A stretch of 64,000 nt of DNA from Microbulbifer variabilis (GCF_023716485.1 NZ_CP092418.1:3814501-3878500); one strand, 5' to 3'. Positions 37,151 to 48,112 are shown, numbered from the stretch's first letter. Made by a program: numbers and translations. Notes: generated by a model from the sequence alone, not told the origin.

Positions 37151-38092
37151 TCAGGTGCCACTTACCAGACGTCGTGGTGCCACGCACCCTTCGTCGGTAA
37201 TTTCTCCTACGCCCAGAAAATCACCGTTTTCCAGGAAGAGGCGCACCATATCACCTTCTGTACCGATACGGTAGACCTGCAAATCCATTACCGGTTGCCC
37301 CTGACGCACATAGTAACCAGAGTCGTCCGGCAGGACGAGTTTGGGCAGTGAAGACGCTGGAGAATCCATCGGCAACAAGTGGTGATCGAGCACTTCTGCC
37401 TTATCTTCACCGCGTTCTTCTGTAAGCTCATCCAGGGTCACTGCGTCGGCTTCATCGAAGGGGCCGGCGGCACTGCGGTGCAGTACTTCCACATAGGCGC
37501 CTACACCCAGAGCTTGACCCAGGTCCTCGGCAATACTGCGAATATAGGTTCCCTTGGAACAGTGCACCTCAACTTCCGCACGAGGCTGTGCGCCCGGCGT
37601 AAAGCTCAGCAGTTCAAACTCAAAAATTTCCACTTCCCGCGCTTCGCGTTCCACTTCCAAGCCCTGGCGCGCCAGCTTATATAGGGGCTGACCCTTGTGC
37701 TTAAGAGCAGAGTACATGGAGGGCACCTGCTTGATGCTGCCGCGAAAGGCTTCCATGGCCTTGAGCACTGCTTTTTCGGTTAAACCGGAAGCATCTTTGG
37801 TTTCCAGTACATCGCCATCGGCATCGCCACTGGCAGTGGTCATACCGAAGACAAAAGTGCTGCGGTAGCGTTTGTCAGCATCGAGTAGGTACTGGGAAAA
37901 CTTGGTGGCTTCGCCGAGACAGATCGGCAGCACACCGGTTGCCAGTGGATCTAAGGCCCCGGTATGACCGGCGCGATTGGCAAAAAAGAGTCGTTTAGCT
38001 TTTTGAAGGGCATCATTGGCGGTAATGCCGGCGGGCTTGTTTAATAACAGCACGCCGTGAACCGGCCGGCCCCATTTTGGTCTGCGGCCCAT
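37151..38092 (-). CDS. truB: tRNA pseudouridine(55) synthase
   Basis: 313 residues. VHGVLLLNKPAGITAND, catalytic aspartate in GHTGALDPLATGVLP, YRSTFVFGMTTASGDADGDV and the SKGTYIRSIAEDLG segment are TruB marks; the C-terminal PUA-like region ends in GVGEITDEG. It makes pseudouridine at position 55 in the T loop of all elongator tRNAs. Three bp after rbfA stops, hence co-transcribed. Confidence 0.97.
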   Translation of the reverse strand: MGRRPKWGRPVHGVLLLNKPAGITANDALQKAKRLFFANRAGHTGALDPLATGVLPICLGEATKFSQYLLDADKRYRSTFVFGMTTASGDADGDVLETKDASGLTEKAVLKAMEAFRGSIKQVPSMYSALKHKGQPLYKLARQGLEVEREAREVEIFEFELLSFTPGAQPRAEVEVHCSKGTYIRSIAEDLGQALGVGAYVEVLHRSAAGPFDEADAVTLDELTEERGEDKAEVLDHHLLPMDSPASSLPKLVLPDDSGYYVRQGQPVMDLQVYRIGTEGDMVRLFLENGDFLGVGEITDEGCVAPRRLVSGT

Positions 38093-38095
38093 GGA

Positions 38096-38491
38096 TCAAT
38101 CTTCGTTAGAGTCGCTGTCGTCTTGGTGCTTGCGATCGGCGCGCACCGCCTTGTCGATCAGAGCGGAGAGCTCCTGGCCACGCACCGAGGTCTCGTCGTA
38201 GCGGAAATACAGACGCGGGATGGTGCGTATCTGGATGGCGCGCGCCAACTGGCTGCGCAGAAAACCTGCGGCCTTGTTAAGCACTTCCATCGAGGTATTG
38301 ATCTTACTGCGGTCGTCCTCACCCACAAAGGTGACAAACACTTTTGCGGTGGTCAGATCACGGCTGACTTCAACATCGTTGATATTGACCATGCCCAGAC
38401 GCGGGTCGCGCACTTCCTGCTGAATCAGCTGGGCCAGTTCGCGACGCATAGCATCGGCGACACGGTCGGCGCGTTGGAATTCTCTTGCCAT
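38096..38491 (-). CDS. rbfA: 30S ribosome-binding factor A
   Basis: 131 residues of the KH-like RbfA fold: FQRADRVADAMRRELAQLI, VRDPRLGMVNINDVEVSRDL, VFVTFVGE and IPRLYFRYDETSVRG. It assists late maturation of the 16S 5' end and cold adaptation. The acidic C-terminal tail HQDDSDSNED is typical. Between infB and truB. Confidence 0.97.
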   Translation of the reverse strand: MAREFQRADRVADAMRRELAQLIQQEVRDPRLGMVNINDVEVSRDLTTAKVFVTFVGEDDRSKINTSMEVLNKAAGFLRSQLARAIQIRTIPRLYFRYDETSVRGQELSALIDKAVRADRKHQDDSDSNED

Positions 38492-38526
38492 TGTTTACCT
38501 ATTGAGAATGGCGGTTTAAAGACAGG

Positions 38527-38558
38527 AAAACCCGCACGGCCAAAGCCGCGCGGGTTTT
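38527..38558 (-). terminator. Terminator-like hairpin between infB and rbfA
   Basis: AAAACCCGC-G-CGGC, loop TTTG, GCCG-T-GCGGGTTTT on the minus strand. It has a strong GC stem with a U-tract, located inside the operon, so it probably causes partial termination or processing that lowers rbfA-truB expression relative to infB. Confidence 0.75.
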
Positions 38559-38581
38559 CCTTCACCAGGTGCCGGAACGCT

Positions 38582-41458
38582 TTACAGTTCGCGGGCAACC
38601 TTGACGATATCGTAAACTTCGATCTGGTCACCGGACTTAACGTCGTTGTAGTCCTTCACCCCGATACCACACTCCATACCGTTGCGCACGTCCTGCACAT
38701 CGTCTTTGAAGCGGCGCAGGGATTCCAGCTCACCCTGGTAGATTACAACGTTGTCGCGCAGCACGCGGATCGGCTTGTTGCGGTAAACGGTACCCTCGGT
38801 AACCATACAACCGGCAATCGCGCCAAACTTCGGTGAGCGGAATACATCGCGAACCTGGGCAATACCCACGATCTCTTCGCGAACTTCCGGCTCCAGCATA
38901 CCAGACAGTGCCTGCTTCACTTCGTCGAGCAGGTTGTAGATCACGCTGTAGTAGCGAATCTCTACGCCTTCGGTCTCTGCAGTTTTACGCGCTGCAACAT
39001 CGGCACGGGTGTTAAAGCCCAGTACGATAGCGCCGGAAGTCAGTGCCAGGTTGATATCGTTCTCGGCGATACCACCCACACCACTGGAGACTACATTTAC
39101 GGAAACTTCTTCGTTACCGATATCCGCCAGTGCACCCAGAATAGCTTCCAGGGAACCACGCACGTCGGCCTTGATGACAACCGGCAGCACCTTGCGCTCG
39201 CCAGCTTCCATATCCGCAAACATGTTTTCCAGCTTGGCTGCCTGCTGGCGCTGCATACGATCGCGTCGCTCGCTGTCAGCGCGCTGTTCAGCCACCTCAC
39301 GGGCCTTGCGCTCATCGGCAACCACCATGAACTCGTCACCGGCATTCGGGGTGGAATCCAGACCCAGCAGCTCTACTGGGGTGGACGGACCAGCTTCCTT
39401 CACCTGCTTGCCGTGCTCGTTGGTCATGGCACGTACGCGACCATAGCTCTGACCAGCCAAGATAATGTCGCCGCGCTTCAATTCGCCATTCTGCACCAGC
39501 AGGGTAGCAACAACACCGCGGCCTTTTTCCAGGCGGGACTCAATCACAACGCCAGTGGCCGGTACATTTACCTTGGCCTTCAGCTCCAGCATTTCCGCTT
39601 GTAGGGACACCGCTTCCAGGAGGTCATCAATACCCTGGCCAGTATGCGCGGATACGTTGATGAACTGGGTATCGCCGCCCCAGTCTTCTGGGATTACGTC
39701 TTTTGCGGCCAACTCATTTTTCACGCGATCGGGATCCGCGGCTTCTTTGTCGCACTTGTTCACGGCAACAACCAGCGGTACACCGGCGGCGCGGGCGTGA
39801 TTCACGGCTTCCTCGGTCTGCGGCATAACGCCATCATCGGCGGCCACTACCAGGATTACCACGTCGGTGGCCTGAGCACCGCGGGCACGCATGGCAGTAA
39901 AGGCGGCGTGTCCCGGAGTATCCAGGAAGGCGATCTCGCCCTGGCTGGTTTTCACTCGGTAGGCACCGATATGCTGGGTAATACCACCAGCCTCACCAGA
40001 AGCCACCTTGGTCTTGCGGATATAGTCGAGCAAAGAGGTTTTACCGTGGTCGACGTGCCCCATTACGGTTACTACCGGTGCGCGGGTAACCTCGGTGCCC
40101 TCTTGAGCCTTGGCATGCGCCACCAAGCTGTCTTCCAGCTCGGTCTCGGAGCGCATTACGACTTTGTGGCCCATTTCCTCGATGATCAACTGTGCAGTCT
40201 CACGGTCCAGGCTCTGGTTGATGGTAGCCATCTCGCCCATTTTCATCAGGCGCTTGATCAGCTCCCCAGCCTTCACATTCATCTGCTTGGCCAGTTCTGC
40301 GACGGTGATGGTATCGCCCAACTGTACTTCGTACACCTGCTTCTCCGTGGGCCGTTTAAACCCATGAGTCGGTTTAATTTTCAGATTCGGACGAGACAGG
40401 GAGCGCGTGCTGCGCTTGCTGGCTTCATCTTCCTCAAATACTTCCAGTGCCTGCTCGTACAGAGAGGTTTTGCTGGACTTCTTCGGGCCGGACTTGGAGC
40501 GACGACCTCGACGCTTGCGGGGCTCGTCCTCAGCACGAGCAGCTTCGCTTGGGGCGGCTTCTAGCTTGCGGCGCAAAGAGGGTTTAACCTCTTCGGTTTT
40601 CTCCGTAGCTTTGGTGGGCTTCGCCTTAGCAGCCTGAGAGGCCTGAGCAGCCTTCTCTTTTTTCTCTTGGGCGGCGCGTCGGTCGGCTTCTACTTTCGCC
40701 TTCTTCTCTTCTAGCTCGCGCTTCTCTTGCTCAGCCTGCTGCTTGCGACGCTCCATCGCGGCGATACGCATCGCCTCAATATCGTCTACATACGTTGAGC
40801 GGATGGGTGCGGCGGGTTCCGCCTTTTTCGCTACATTATCTACGGGTTTACCCTCTGCCTTATTATCGGCTTTCTGTGCTTCTTTAGCGGCTTCCGCTGC
40901 GGCAGCTTCCGCGCGAGCCTTCTCTTCTGCCTCGGCAGCGGCCTTCGCCTCTGCCTCAGCCTTCAAACGTGCTTCCTCTTCTTCCTCAGCAGCGCGACGA
41001 GCGGCCTCAGCTTCAGCGGCAGCCTTGGCTTCCGCTGCTGCTTTAGCTTCAGCGGCTGCTTTGGCTTCCGCTTCTGTGATAGCAGTAGCATCCGCGCCCT
41101 GAAGAGCCTCTTCCACCTCGGCAGCGCTCTCGGTACCAGCTCCTGTTTCAAGCTCAGCCTGTGGACGCTTCACATAAGTGCGCTTCTTGCGCACTTCCAC
41201 GTTTACAGTTTTACGGCCGGTGCCAGAGCCGGTTTTCAGCGTGGTTGTGGTCTTGCGCTTCAAGGTGATCTTGCGTGGGCTAGCGCCCTGCTCCCCGTGA
41301 CTGCTTTTCAGGAAACTGAGCAGGACCTGCTTTTCCTCATCTGACACCACTGCATTCGCAGAGGTGTGAGGCAAACCCGCTTCTTTCATCTGCTTGAGCA
41401 GACGGTCTTCGGTGGCACCAACCGATTTGGCGAGTTCGCTAACTGTTACTTCGGCCAT
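38582..41458 (-). CDS. infB: Translation initiation factor IF-2
   Basis: 958 residues. The N-terminal IF2_N module ([20 protein letters not shown] is broken across the start) is followed by a long charged region with Ala/Glu/Lys repeats (about 120-300), a second IF2_N ([20 protein letters not shown]), then the GTPase: G1 [10 protein letters not shown]3 DTPGHAAF, G4 NKCDK. The C-terminal domains bind fMet-tRNA. Longer than E. coli IF-2 (890), mainly from the repeat linker. Internal starts making shorter isoforms are possible. It follows nusA by 64 bp. Confidence 0.98.
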   Translation of the reverse strand: MAEVTVSELAKSVGATEDRLLKQMKEAGLPHTSANAVVSDEEKQVLLSFLKSSHGEQGASPRKITLKRKTTTTLKTGSGTGRKTVNVEVRKKRTYVKRPQAELETGAGTESAAEVEEALQGADATAITEAEAKAAAEAKAAAEAKAAAEAEAARRAAEEEEEARLKAEAEAKAAAEAEEKARAEAAAAEAAKEAQKADNKAEGKPVDNVAKKAEPAAPIRSTYVDDIEAMRIAAMERRKQQAEQEKRELEEKKAKVEADRRAAQEKKEKAAQASQAAKAKPTKATEKTEEVKPSLRRKLEAAPSEAARAEDEPRKRRGRRSKSGPKKSSKTSLYEQALEVFEEDEASKRSTRSLSRPNLKIKPTHGFKRPTEKQVYEVQLGDTITVAELAKQMNVKAGELIKRLMKMGEMATINQSLDRETAQLIIEEMGHKVVMRSETELEDSLVAHAKAQEGTEVTRAPVVTVMGHVDHGKTSLLDYIRKTKVASGEAGGITQHIGAYRVKTSQGEIAFLDTPGHAAFTAMRARGAQATDVVILVVAADDGVMPQTEEAVNHARAAGVPLVVAVNKCDKEAADPDRVKNELAAKDVIPEDWGGDTQFINVSAHTGQGIDDLLEAVSLQAEMLELKAKVNVPATGVVIESRLEKGRGVVATLLVQNGELKRGDIILAGQSYGRVRAMTNEHGKQVKEAGPSTPVELLGLDSTPNAGDEFMVVADERKAREVAEQRADSERRDRMQRQQAAKLENMFADMEAGERKVLPVVIKADVRGSLEAILGALADIGNEEVSVNVVSSGVGGIAENDINLALTSGAIVLGFNTRADVAARKTAETEGVEIRYYSVIYNLLDEVKQALSGMLEPEVREEIVGIAQVRDVFRSPKFGAIAGCMVTEGTVYRNKPIRVLRDNVVIYQGELESLRRFKDDVQDVRNGMECGIGVKDYNDVKSGDQIEVYDIVKVAREL

Positions 41459-41522
41459 TCTCTCTCCTAAAAGTCACTTGGTCGGAGGGGGTTACTTATA
41501 CGTAATACTTATTGCGGTGTGT

Positions 41523-43025
41523 TTAAGCCTGCTCGCCATCATCATCGGCAAACCAGGGCTCACGCGCCTTCATAATCAGCGCTGCGGCGCGCTCCTGATC
41601 GAGACCCTCGATATCGAGCAGGTCATCCACTGCTTGTTCCGCCAGGTCTTCCATAGAGGCAATACCGCGGCTGGCTAGCTGGAAAGCCAGCTGGCGCTCC
41701 ATACCATCCATATTCAACAGATCTTCCTGGGGCTCAGAAGCATCCAGCTTTTCTTCAGAGGCCAGGGCCTGGGTGAGCAGGGAATCCTTGGCTCGGGCGC
41801 GTAACTCTTCGGCGATATCCTCATCGAAGCCCTCGATTCCGAGCATCTCTTCAATGGGCACGTAAGCCACTTCCTCTAGGGAGGTAAAGCCCTCTTCCAC
41901 CAGTACAGCGGCGACATCTTCATCAATATCCAGGCGGTCGATAAACACCTGCATGATGGAGCTGGATTCAGCCTCCTGCTTATTCTGCCACTCGTCGGAA
42001 CTCATGACATTGATTTGCCACTGAGTCAGCTCTGAAGCCAAGCGAACATTCTGGCCACTGCGGCCGATAGCCATAGCGAGATTTTCCTCAGCTACCGCCA
42101 CATCCATAGAACCGGTGTCTTCGTCGACAACGATGGATTCAATTTCCGCCGGCGCCATGGCGTTGATTACAAACTGGGCCGGATTTTCGTCCCACAGCAC
42201 GATATCCACACGCTCACCAGACAGCTCATTGGAAACTGCCTGAACACGCGCACCGCGCATGCCCACACAAGCACCGACAGGATCGATGCGACCGTCGTTG
42301 GTGTTTACTGCGATTTTTGCACGCAGGCCGGGATCGCGGGCCGCGCCTTTAATTTCGATTACCTGCTCGGAGATTTCCGGCACTTCAATGCGGAACAATT
42401 CGATAATCATTTCCGGGCAGGAGCGGCTCAGCATTAACTGAGGGCCGCGGGCTTCCGGCTGGATTTCCAACAGAATTGCGCGCACACGATCACCGAGGCG
42501 GAAAATTTCTCGGCCAACCAGCTGATCGCGGGGCAGGCGCGCTTCGGCGTTATTCCCCAGGTCTACAGCGATAAAGTCGCGGGTCACCTTCTTCACAGTG
42601 CCGCTGACCATCTCTCCGACGCGATCGCGGTACTCGTCTACAACTTTGGCGCGCTCGGCTTCACGTACTTTTTGCACGATAACCTGCTTGGCGGTCTGTG
42701 CAGCGATGCGGCCAAATTCTACATTTTCCACCTGCTCGCGGAAAACGTCACCTGCTTTCAGGTCAGCATCTTTTTCGTGAGCTTCTTCCAGGGTGAACTG
42801 GGTACCCAGCTCCGCCAGGACTTCATCACCGACTACTTCCCAGCTGCGGAAAGTCTCGTAATCGCCCGAACGACGATCAATGATAACCTCAATGGTTGAA
42901 TCTTCGTCGTAGCGCTTCTTCGTGGCCGTTGCCAATGCCGCTTCGATGGCCTGGAAAATAATCTCCTGGTCAACGCCCTTCTCGTTGGATACCGCCTCGG
43001 CTACCAGCAAGATCTCTTTGTTCAT
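41523..43025 (-). CDS. nusA: Transcription termination/antitermination factor NusA
   Basis: 500 residues from ATG 43025 ([17 protein letters not shown]), matching the family start; the frame extends 15 bp further upstream to 43040. Domains: N-terminal polymerase-binding region, S1 ([20 protein letters not shown]), two KH domains ([29 protein letters not shown]), and two C-terminal acidic AR2 repeats with [15 protein letters not shown]. It modulates pausing and termination. Follows rimP by 42 bp. Confidence 0.98.
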   Translation of the reverse strand: MNKEILLVAEAVSNEKGVDQEIIFQAIEAALATATKKRYDEDSTIEVIIDRRSGDYETFRSWEVVGDEVLAELGTQFTLEEAHEKDADLKAGDVFREQVENVEFGRIAAQTAKQVIVQKVREAERAKVVDEYRDRVGEMVSGTVKKVTRDFIAVDLGNNAEARLPRDQLVGREIFRLGDRVRAILLEIQPEARGPQLMLSRSCPEMIIELFRIEVPEISEQVIEIKGAARDPGLRAKIAVNTNDGRIDPVGACVGMRGARVQAVSNELSGERVDIVLWDENPAQFVINAMAPAEIESIVVDEDTGSMDVAVAEENLAMAIGRSGQNVRLASELTQWQINVMSSDEWQNKQEAESSSIMQVFIDRLDIDEDVAAVLVEEGFTSLEEVAYVPIEEMLGIEGFDEDIAEELRARAKDSLLTQALASEEKLDASEPQEDLLNMDGMERQLAFQLASRGIASMEDLAEQAVDDLLDIEGLDQERAAALIMKAREPWFADDDGEQA

Positions 43026-43067
43026 GCAACTGTGCCTCAAAATCGCCTGAGCTCAGGCTCCTACAGG

Positions 43068-43532
43068 TTACTTGGTAAATTGGGGAATAATATTTGCTTT
43101 CTCGATGCTGTCGATCGGCAGCAGGTATTCATTTTCACTGTCCACGCGCAGAACGACTTCATCCCCTTCCACACCGGCCAGCAGGCCGCGCCACTTGCGC
43201 TGACCGTCGAGCGGCATACGCAGGCGCACCTCGATTTGGGCACCGGCAAAACGCTCGTACTGCTCCAGCTTATACAGGGGACGGTCTAGTCCTGGGGAGG
43301 AGACCTCCAGGGTATATCTACCGCTAATGGGGTCTTCCACATCCAGTACGGCACTGGCCTGGCGACTGACTTTCTCGCAGTCCTCCACACCTATGCCATT
43401 TTCAGAATCGATATAGATGCGCAGCAGCGCGTTGCGACCATGGGTCTGATAATCGATCCCCCACAGTTCACACCCCAGCGATGCCACCACCGGCGCCAGA
43501 AGTTCTTCCAGCAATTCGCGTTTGCTCGCCAT
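43068..43532 (-). CDS. rimP: Ribosome maturation factor RimP
   Basis: 154 residues. [19 protein letters not shown] at the N-terminus, [20 protein letters not shown], and [19 protein letters not shown] are the RimP signature; a C-terminal SH3-like domain follows. It is needed for 30S assembly. First protein gene of the operon, directly behind the tRNA cluster. Confidence 0.97.
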   Translation of the reverse strand: MASKRELLEELLAPVVASLGCELWGIDYQTHGRNALLRIYIDSENGIGVEDCEKVSRQASAVLDVEDPISGRYTLEVSSPGLDRPLYKLEQYERFAGAQIEVRLRMPLDGQRKWRGLLAGVEGDEVVLRVDSENEYLLPIDSIEKANIIPQFTK

Positions 43533-43607
43533 TTACGTCACCACATACAAAAAATGGGCCTGCGGCCCACTTCGAAAATTATCTGCAACTTTTCTTGCAG
43601 ATACGAA

Positions 43608-43627
43608 AAAGCCCCTGACGGGGCTTT
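43608..43627 (-). terminator. Terminator/attenuator between metY genes and rimP
   Basis: On the minus strand AAAGCCCC-GTCA-GGGGCTTT then TTCG: 8-bp stem and U-tract. Two further perfect hairpins flank it: ATCTGCAA/TTGCAGAT (43581-43602) and ATTCATGCA/TGCATGAAT (43636-43660), the latter in the 3' trailer of the last tRNA. Together they separate the tRNA part from the protein part of the operon and may set how much polymerase reads into rimP. Confidence 0.85.
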
Positions 43628-43668
43628 GACCGCACATTCATGCAGCCAGTATGCATGAATGCAAAATT

Positions 43669-43745
<77 letters not shown>

Positions 43746-43785
43746 ACAACACATGCGCATCAAAGCTTTTACATAAAAGCAAAAT

Positions 43786-43862
<77 letters not shown>

Positions 43863-43901
43863 ACAACAAATGCACATCAAAGTTTTTGCTAAAAGCAAAA
43901 T

Positions 43902-43978
<77 letters not shown>

Positions 43979-44055
43979 ACAACTCCGAGAAACAAAGCCT
44001 GGTTGACCTTTGTTTCCCTGCGGCGGGACCAGCCCAACCACTCAAGAGGCTGCGC

Positions 44056-44084
44056 ATTCTATGGTTAGCGTCCCCATGAGTCAA
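44056..44084 (-). promoter_or_regulatory. Sigma-70 promoter of the metY-rimP-nusA-infB operon
   Basis: On the minus strand -35 TTGACT (44079-44084), spacer of exactly 17 bp, -10 TAGAAT (44056-44061), followed by GC-rich GCGCAGCC as discriminator. A GC-rich discriminator is typical of stable-RNA promoters repressed by ppGpp and DksA. The transcript would begin about 70 nt before the first tRNA. Confidence 0.85.
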
Positions 44085-44252
44085 GCCACAATTGGCATTT
44101 GTTTTCCCCTTCAGTCGGGAACAGCCTCGAATATACCTCGCTGATCAGTATAGAAAAGGAAGAAAATCCCGCAAATACAGCCCACTGCATATGCCGATTC
44201 TTACTTCCAATGCCACGGCCCTGTGTGTATTCATCACATCAAGCCTTGCTGT

Positions 44253-45419
44253 TTAGCGGGTGAGCTGGTGCACTATGGCACGCCGTACCGGTGGAAAATG
44301 TTCACTGATACGCAATATCGCTCTGCGTAATAATTTCGCTGGCAGTCGATCATCGGTGAAAAGGTCCACAACCCGGTTAGTACCGGTATAAATAGGGTGC
44401 GAATCCAAACGGTGCTGAGCCTGATAGCGAGACAATGCAAGGGAGAGCCCCGCCGGCTGATACAGCCGCGTTACATTATGCAATTGGCTAGCCAGAGTAT
44501 TCGCGCCGGCCAAGCCCAGGTTAAAACCGTGCGCCGTAACGGGGTGCATCCCCACCGCAGCATCTCCCACCAGGGCAAAGCGCTCAGCAAGAAATCGATG
44601 GGCATAAACTGCCACTAACGGGTAACAATGGCGCCTACTAAACGCCTCAACAGTCCCAAGAGCCCCAGCGCTCTCTCTCTGAACATGGGCCGCAAATTCC
44701 CTATCGCTGTAGGCCATCATTTCCTCGGCACAACTGGCGGATACCGTCACTACCGCCGAACAGGTTTGCGCATCGGACATTGGCAGTAGAGCAAGGGTTG
44801 AACCGTAACGAAAACACTCCCGGGCAACGCCACCATGCTCCCGCTCTGTGCGCACCGGACCTAGCACCGCAACCCTACCGAAGTCGCGCATATCTGCGCC
44901 AATCCCTGCCATACGACGCACCTCAGAAAAGCGGCTGTCCGCCGCCACCAACAAGGCCGCAGTAACAACCTGCCCCCCTTCAAGCTGCACCAGTCGCCGA
45001 CTCGTCTCGCAACGTGTGCCAATCACCTTGCTATTAGGCAGCAGCTGTATATTGCTATCCTCACGCACTGCCTCATAAAGTACCCGCCGAATTGCAGCAT
45101 TGGGTGCAATAAAGCCCAGTGGACCTCGCCCCCGAGTATCGAAGTCCAGACTAGAGGAGGAATCGCCATCGACCACCTGCGCAGACTGCAGCGAGCTCTG
45201 CTCCTCGGGCTTCAGCCGCTGCCAGGATCCTAGAGACTGCAACAATCTTACGGATTTGTGAGTGAGCGCAATTTCCCGCCCATCGTTCGCTGGACACGCC
45301 AGCATTTCATCATCCTGGCGCTCCAGCAACGTTACCCTGCAACCCCGAGCAGCCAGCATAAGCGCCAAAGCCAGACCCGCAGGACCCGCCCCTACAATCG
45401 CGACATCTGTGTGCAGCAT
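44253..45419 (-). CDS. UbiH/UbiM-family FAD-dependent hydroxylase
   Basis: 388 residues from ATG 45419, with an open frame to 45512 that lacks support. FAD-binding GxGxxG in VAIVGAGPAGLALALMLAAR, DGREIALTHKSVRLLQSLG and the second FAD motif FALVGDAAVGMHPVTAHGFN. These are aromatic hydroxylases of ubiquinone synthesis or relatives. The HPVTAHGFNLGL version of the motif reminds me of UbiM rather than UbiH, UbiF or UbiI (HPxAGQGxNLG), but I cannot settle that. It is not in an operon with other ubi genes. Confidence 0.82.
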   Translation of the reverse strand: MLHTDVAIVGAGPAGLALALMLAARGCRVTLLERQDDEMLACPANDGREIALTHKSVRLLQSLGSWQRLKPEEQSSLQSAQVVDGDSSSSLDFDTRGRGPLGFIAPNAAIRRVLYEAVREDSNIQLLPNSKVIGTRCETSRRLVQLEGGQVVTAALLVAADSRFSEVRRMAGIGADMRDFGRVAVLGPVRTEREHGGVARECFRYGSTLALLPMSDAQTCSAVVTVSASCAEEMMAYSDREFAAHVQRESAGALGTVEAFSRRHCYPLVAVYAHRFLAERFALVGDAAVGMHPVTAHGFNLGLAGANTLASQLHNVTRLYQPAGLSLALSRYQAQHRLDSHPIYTGTNRVVDLFTDDRLPAKLLRRAILRISEHFPPVRRAIVHQLTR

Positions 45420-45586
45420 CCTCCCCCCTAGAACATCCCACTTCAATTTCTGCTTGTGATAAATAACTTTTGTTATCGACCGATCGAAGCTCACTGTATG
45501 CTGGAGTAACAAGGGGGCAACTGATACAAATCAGAAAATCTCAAGGCAGGCACAACAAGAGAATAGACACATACAAAGGATCGTAT

Positions 45587-46393
45587 ATGCAGATAGAAAT
45601 CGATATCGTCGACGCTTTCACCAGCGCCCAATTTGGAGGCAACTCTGCAGCGGTAATCATTACTGAAAAGTGGCTCAGCGAACCCTTGATGCAATCCATC
45701 GCCGCACAAAACAATCTCTCGGAAACAGCATTCCTACTCAAGCGTAGCGACAGCGAATATCATATCCGCTGGTTTTCTCCGTTAACCGAAATCGACTTTT
45801 GTGGCCACGCCACCCTGGCCTCTGCTTTTGTAGTCTTTCGAAAGCACCCACATTTAAAGGTTTTGGATTTATTTGCTGAGGCAGTCGGTGAGATGCATAT
45901 CACTCACAGAGGGGACGGCCTGATCGCTATGAATTTTCCCTCCCGCACCCCACAGCCATTAGCTAACATTCCCTGTGACCTGCTCGAAGGGCTATCGATC
46001 ACACCGAGAGAAGTTCTGCGCAACAATCAAGCCTACTTTGCCATTTACGCTGAAGAAGAGGATATCCTACAGCTGCAGCAGGACCCCGCCAGGCTGGCAA
46101 ATCTCGCTCCCTATGATGTGGTAGTCACCGCACAATCTAGGCAATACGATTTTATCTCCAGGTATTTTTGGCCCACCAATGGCGGCGCTGAAGACCCAGT
46201 AACCGGCTCCATTCACACCGGACTGGCACCCTACTGGGGAGAAAAACTGGGAAGATCAAACCTGATAGCCTTCCAAGCCTCAAAACGCGGAGGCCTGCTA
46301 CACTGCCAGCTTGATGGGGAGCGAGTGATCATCTCCGGTAACGCAGTGCCATACCTTAGCGGCGTGATTGATGTAGTCGAAAAGGACAAGTAG
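45587..46393 (+). CDS. PhzF family isomerase/epimerase-like protein
   Basis: 268 residues from ATG 45587, which has AGGA 6-9 nt upstream; the frame is open back to 45470 without support. IDIVDAFTSAQFGGNSAAVI with the conserved N-terminal Asp/Phe/Gly-Asn-Pro-like region, NNLSETAFLL carrying the catalytic glutamate, EIDFCGHATLASAFV, and EDPVTGSIHTGLAPYW match PhzF/YddE proteins. Outside phenazine producers the substrate is unknown. No phenazine genes are nearby. Confidence 0.9.
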   Translation: MQIEIDIVDAFTSAQFGGNSAAVIITEKWLSEPLMQSIAAQNNLSETAFLLKRSDSEYHIRWFSPLTEIDFCGHATLASAFVVFRKHPHLKVLDLFAEAVGEMHITHRGDGLIAMNFPSRTPQPLANIPCDLLEGLSITPREVLRNNQAYFAIYAEEEDILQLQQDPARLANLAPYDVVVTAQSRQYDFISRYFWPTNGGAEDPVTGSIHTGLAPYWGEKLGRSNLIAFQASKRGGLLHCQLDGERVIISGNAVPYLSGVIDVVEKDK

Positions 46394-46468
46394 TTCTTAG
46401 TCACTGCACGATCGTCAGATTTCACGCACAAAAAATCCTTTGCCACAAAAAAATAAATGGAGAAAAAA

Positions 46469-46891
46469 ATGAATCACAAAGGCTCATGCCTCTGTAATGA
46501 AGTCCAGTTCACAGTGGAGGGGGCTTTTGAAAGCTTCTTCCTTTGCCACTGCGACCACTGCCGTAAAGACACTGGTTCCGCCCATGCCGCCAGCCTCTTT
46601 TCCACCTCGGCCAAGCTCCACTGGAACCACGGGGAAGAACTCATCAAAGTCTTTAAACTCCCCTCAACCCGGCACGTAAAAAGCTTCTGCGGTCAGTGCG
46701 GGTCCGCCCTGCCCTTTGCCGACAAAGATGCAGGATTACTGGCAGTGCCCGCTGGCAGCCTTAACAGCCCCATAACCATCAGACCCAATGCACATATCTT
46801 TATGGCCAGTAAAGCCGATTGGGACAAGGACCTTGGCAAAGTACCAGAACTCGATGGTTTCCCCCAGGTTGATAAAGCCGACACCCCCTGA
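46469..46891 (+). CDS. GFA-family zinc protein (second in window)
   Basis: 140 residues from ATG 46469, preceded by GGAG at 7 nt; an in-frame ATG at 46457 overlaps that site. Zinc ligands in GSCLCNEVQF, CHCDHCRKDTGS and FCGQCGSALP define the GFA/CENP-V fold. Different from the copy at 33157 and not adjacent to formaldehyde genes. It follows the PhzF gene by about 75 bp. Confidence 0.9.
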   Translation: MNHKGSCLCNEVQFTVEGAFESFFLCHCDHCRKDTGSAHAASLFSTSAKLHWNHGEELIKVFKLPSTRHVKSFCGQCGSALPFADKDAGLLAVPAGSLNSPITIRPNAHIFMASKADWDKDLGKVPELDGFPQVDKADTP

Positions 46892-46951
46892 AAGAAACAA
46901 CGGTGCCGCTTGCAAATAGGCAAAGCAGCACCTCACAACCTTTTGTAAGTT

Positions 46952-48112
46952 TTAGCCTGGGTGACCATCTACTCTGGGTTGAAATAGAACTGGGGTGTAG
47001 TAAATCAGGAAAAGTGAGTAACCCAGCACCCAGGCAACAATAGCAGCGAGAAAGCCACTGGGAGCCGGCGCCCAGAAAATACGGGCCAGGGCGGATAGCG
47101 CCAGTGCGGCAAACGCTAACGGCATAAGACGCGGCGCCTGTAAAATACGGCCGGTATGCCCCAAACTCACACGGCTGGTCATAGCCAGAATCAAACCACC
47201 AATGCCACCCACCGCAAAAGCATGTAGCGCTGGGCTCTGCCAAGCGGGTGCGATTCCGCTCCAGGCCAAAGCGGCGAGAAAACAACCCAAAATCACCAAC
47301 CAATAACTGAGGTGTAGGGACCAAACCATGGGCTCCGCCCAGATCTTGGTGGGATGCCAGCGCAACACTCTTACCAGCTGCAAAACACCCAGGGTAATGG
47401 CCAGCAATGCCCAAACCATCTTGGGCAAATCCAGGGCCACACTAAGCAGTAAGAGTACGGCCGCAATATGCGTGCCCCATTCCACAATGGGTAACTTCTC
47501 ACGCGGGCTCAAATGGAAGCGCCGCGCAGTAAAGAAAGGAATAACCCTGCCACCAATCACCAAAATAATCGCCGTCACCAAGAGCAGAACCATCAACGCC
47601 ACCCGGCTCTGCGCAGCGGGTAGCAACCAGTGGCTGGCCGCCAGTCCAGCAAAGGCCAACATAGCCGGCAGTACAAATAAGTTGCGCCATTGCTTGGTGC
47701 GCAGTACACGCGCCCCTAACAAGAATGCAGCCAGTAGGAAGAAAGACACCTCGGCCACGACCGGCATCCACAGAGGCACCGCCGCAAAGAGATATCCCAG
47801 GCGTGCCAGCAACCATAAACCCACCAAGCTTATTAGCTGAGTCCCCTTTGGTGAGGGAATTCCGGTCCAGGTTTGCATGGCGGTACCCAAAAAGCCCACC
47901 ACTACCGCCGCGGCAAAACCAAACAACATTTCATGGGAATGCCAGGCAACCCCCACACGTAGGGCGGGCAGCTGCCAACCGGACAGAGAGGCCTGCCAGA
48001 TCAGTAATGCGATCATGCTCCACAGGGCACCACCCCAAAAGAAAGGTCGAAAAGGCATGCGCCAGAAAGGGGCGATGGATTCCGCGCTCGCGCGGTCGAC
48101 AATGGGTATCAC
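46952..48112 (-). CDS. nnrS: NnrS family haem/copper membrane protein
   Basis: 386 residues and about 12 membrane helices. PFWRMPFRPFFWGGALWSM at the N-terminus, WHSHEMLFGFAAAVVVGFL with the conserved histidines, TWTGIPSPKG, GGRVIPFFTARRF and LHAFAVGGIGGLILAMTSRV are NnrS signatures. NnrS relieves nitrosative stress under denitrifying conditions in other bacteria. No nitrite or nitric-oxide reductase gene and no NnrR/Dnr-type regulator lies in this window. Confidence 0.92.
   Translation of the reverse strand: MIPIVDRASAESIAPFWRMPFRPFFWGGALWSMIALLIWQASLSGWQLPALRVGVAWHSHEMLFGFAAAVVVGFLGTAMQTWTGIPSPKGTQLISLVGLWLLARLGYLFAAVPLWMPVVAEVSFFLLAAFLLGARVLRTKQWRNLFVLPAMLAFAGLAASHWLLPAAQSRVALMVLLLVTAIILVIGGRVIPFFTARRFHLSPREKLPIVEWGTHIAAVLLLLSVALDLPKMVWALLAITLGVLQLVRVLRWHPTKIWAEPMVWSLHLSYWLVILGCFLAALAWSGIAPAWQSPALHAFAVGGIGGLILAMTSRVSLGHTGRILQAPRLMPLAFAALALSALARIFWAPAPSGFLAAIVAWVLGYSLFLIYYTPVLFQPRVDGHPG

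Noticed and set aside
39644..40564. 306-codon plus-strand frame
   Set aside because: Antisense to infB in a GC-rich, repeat-biased region; no family features.
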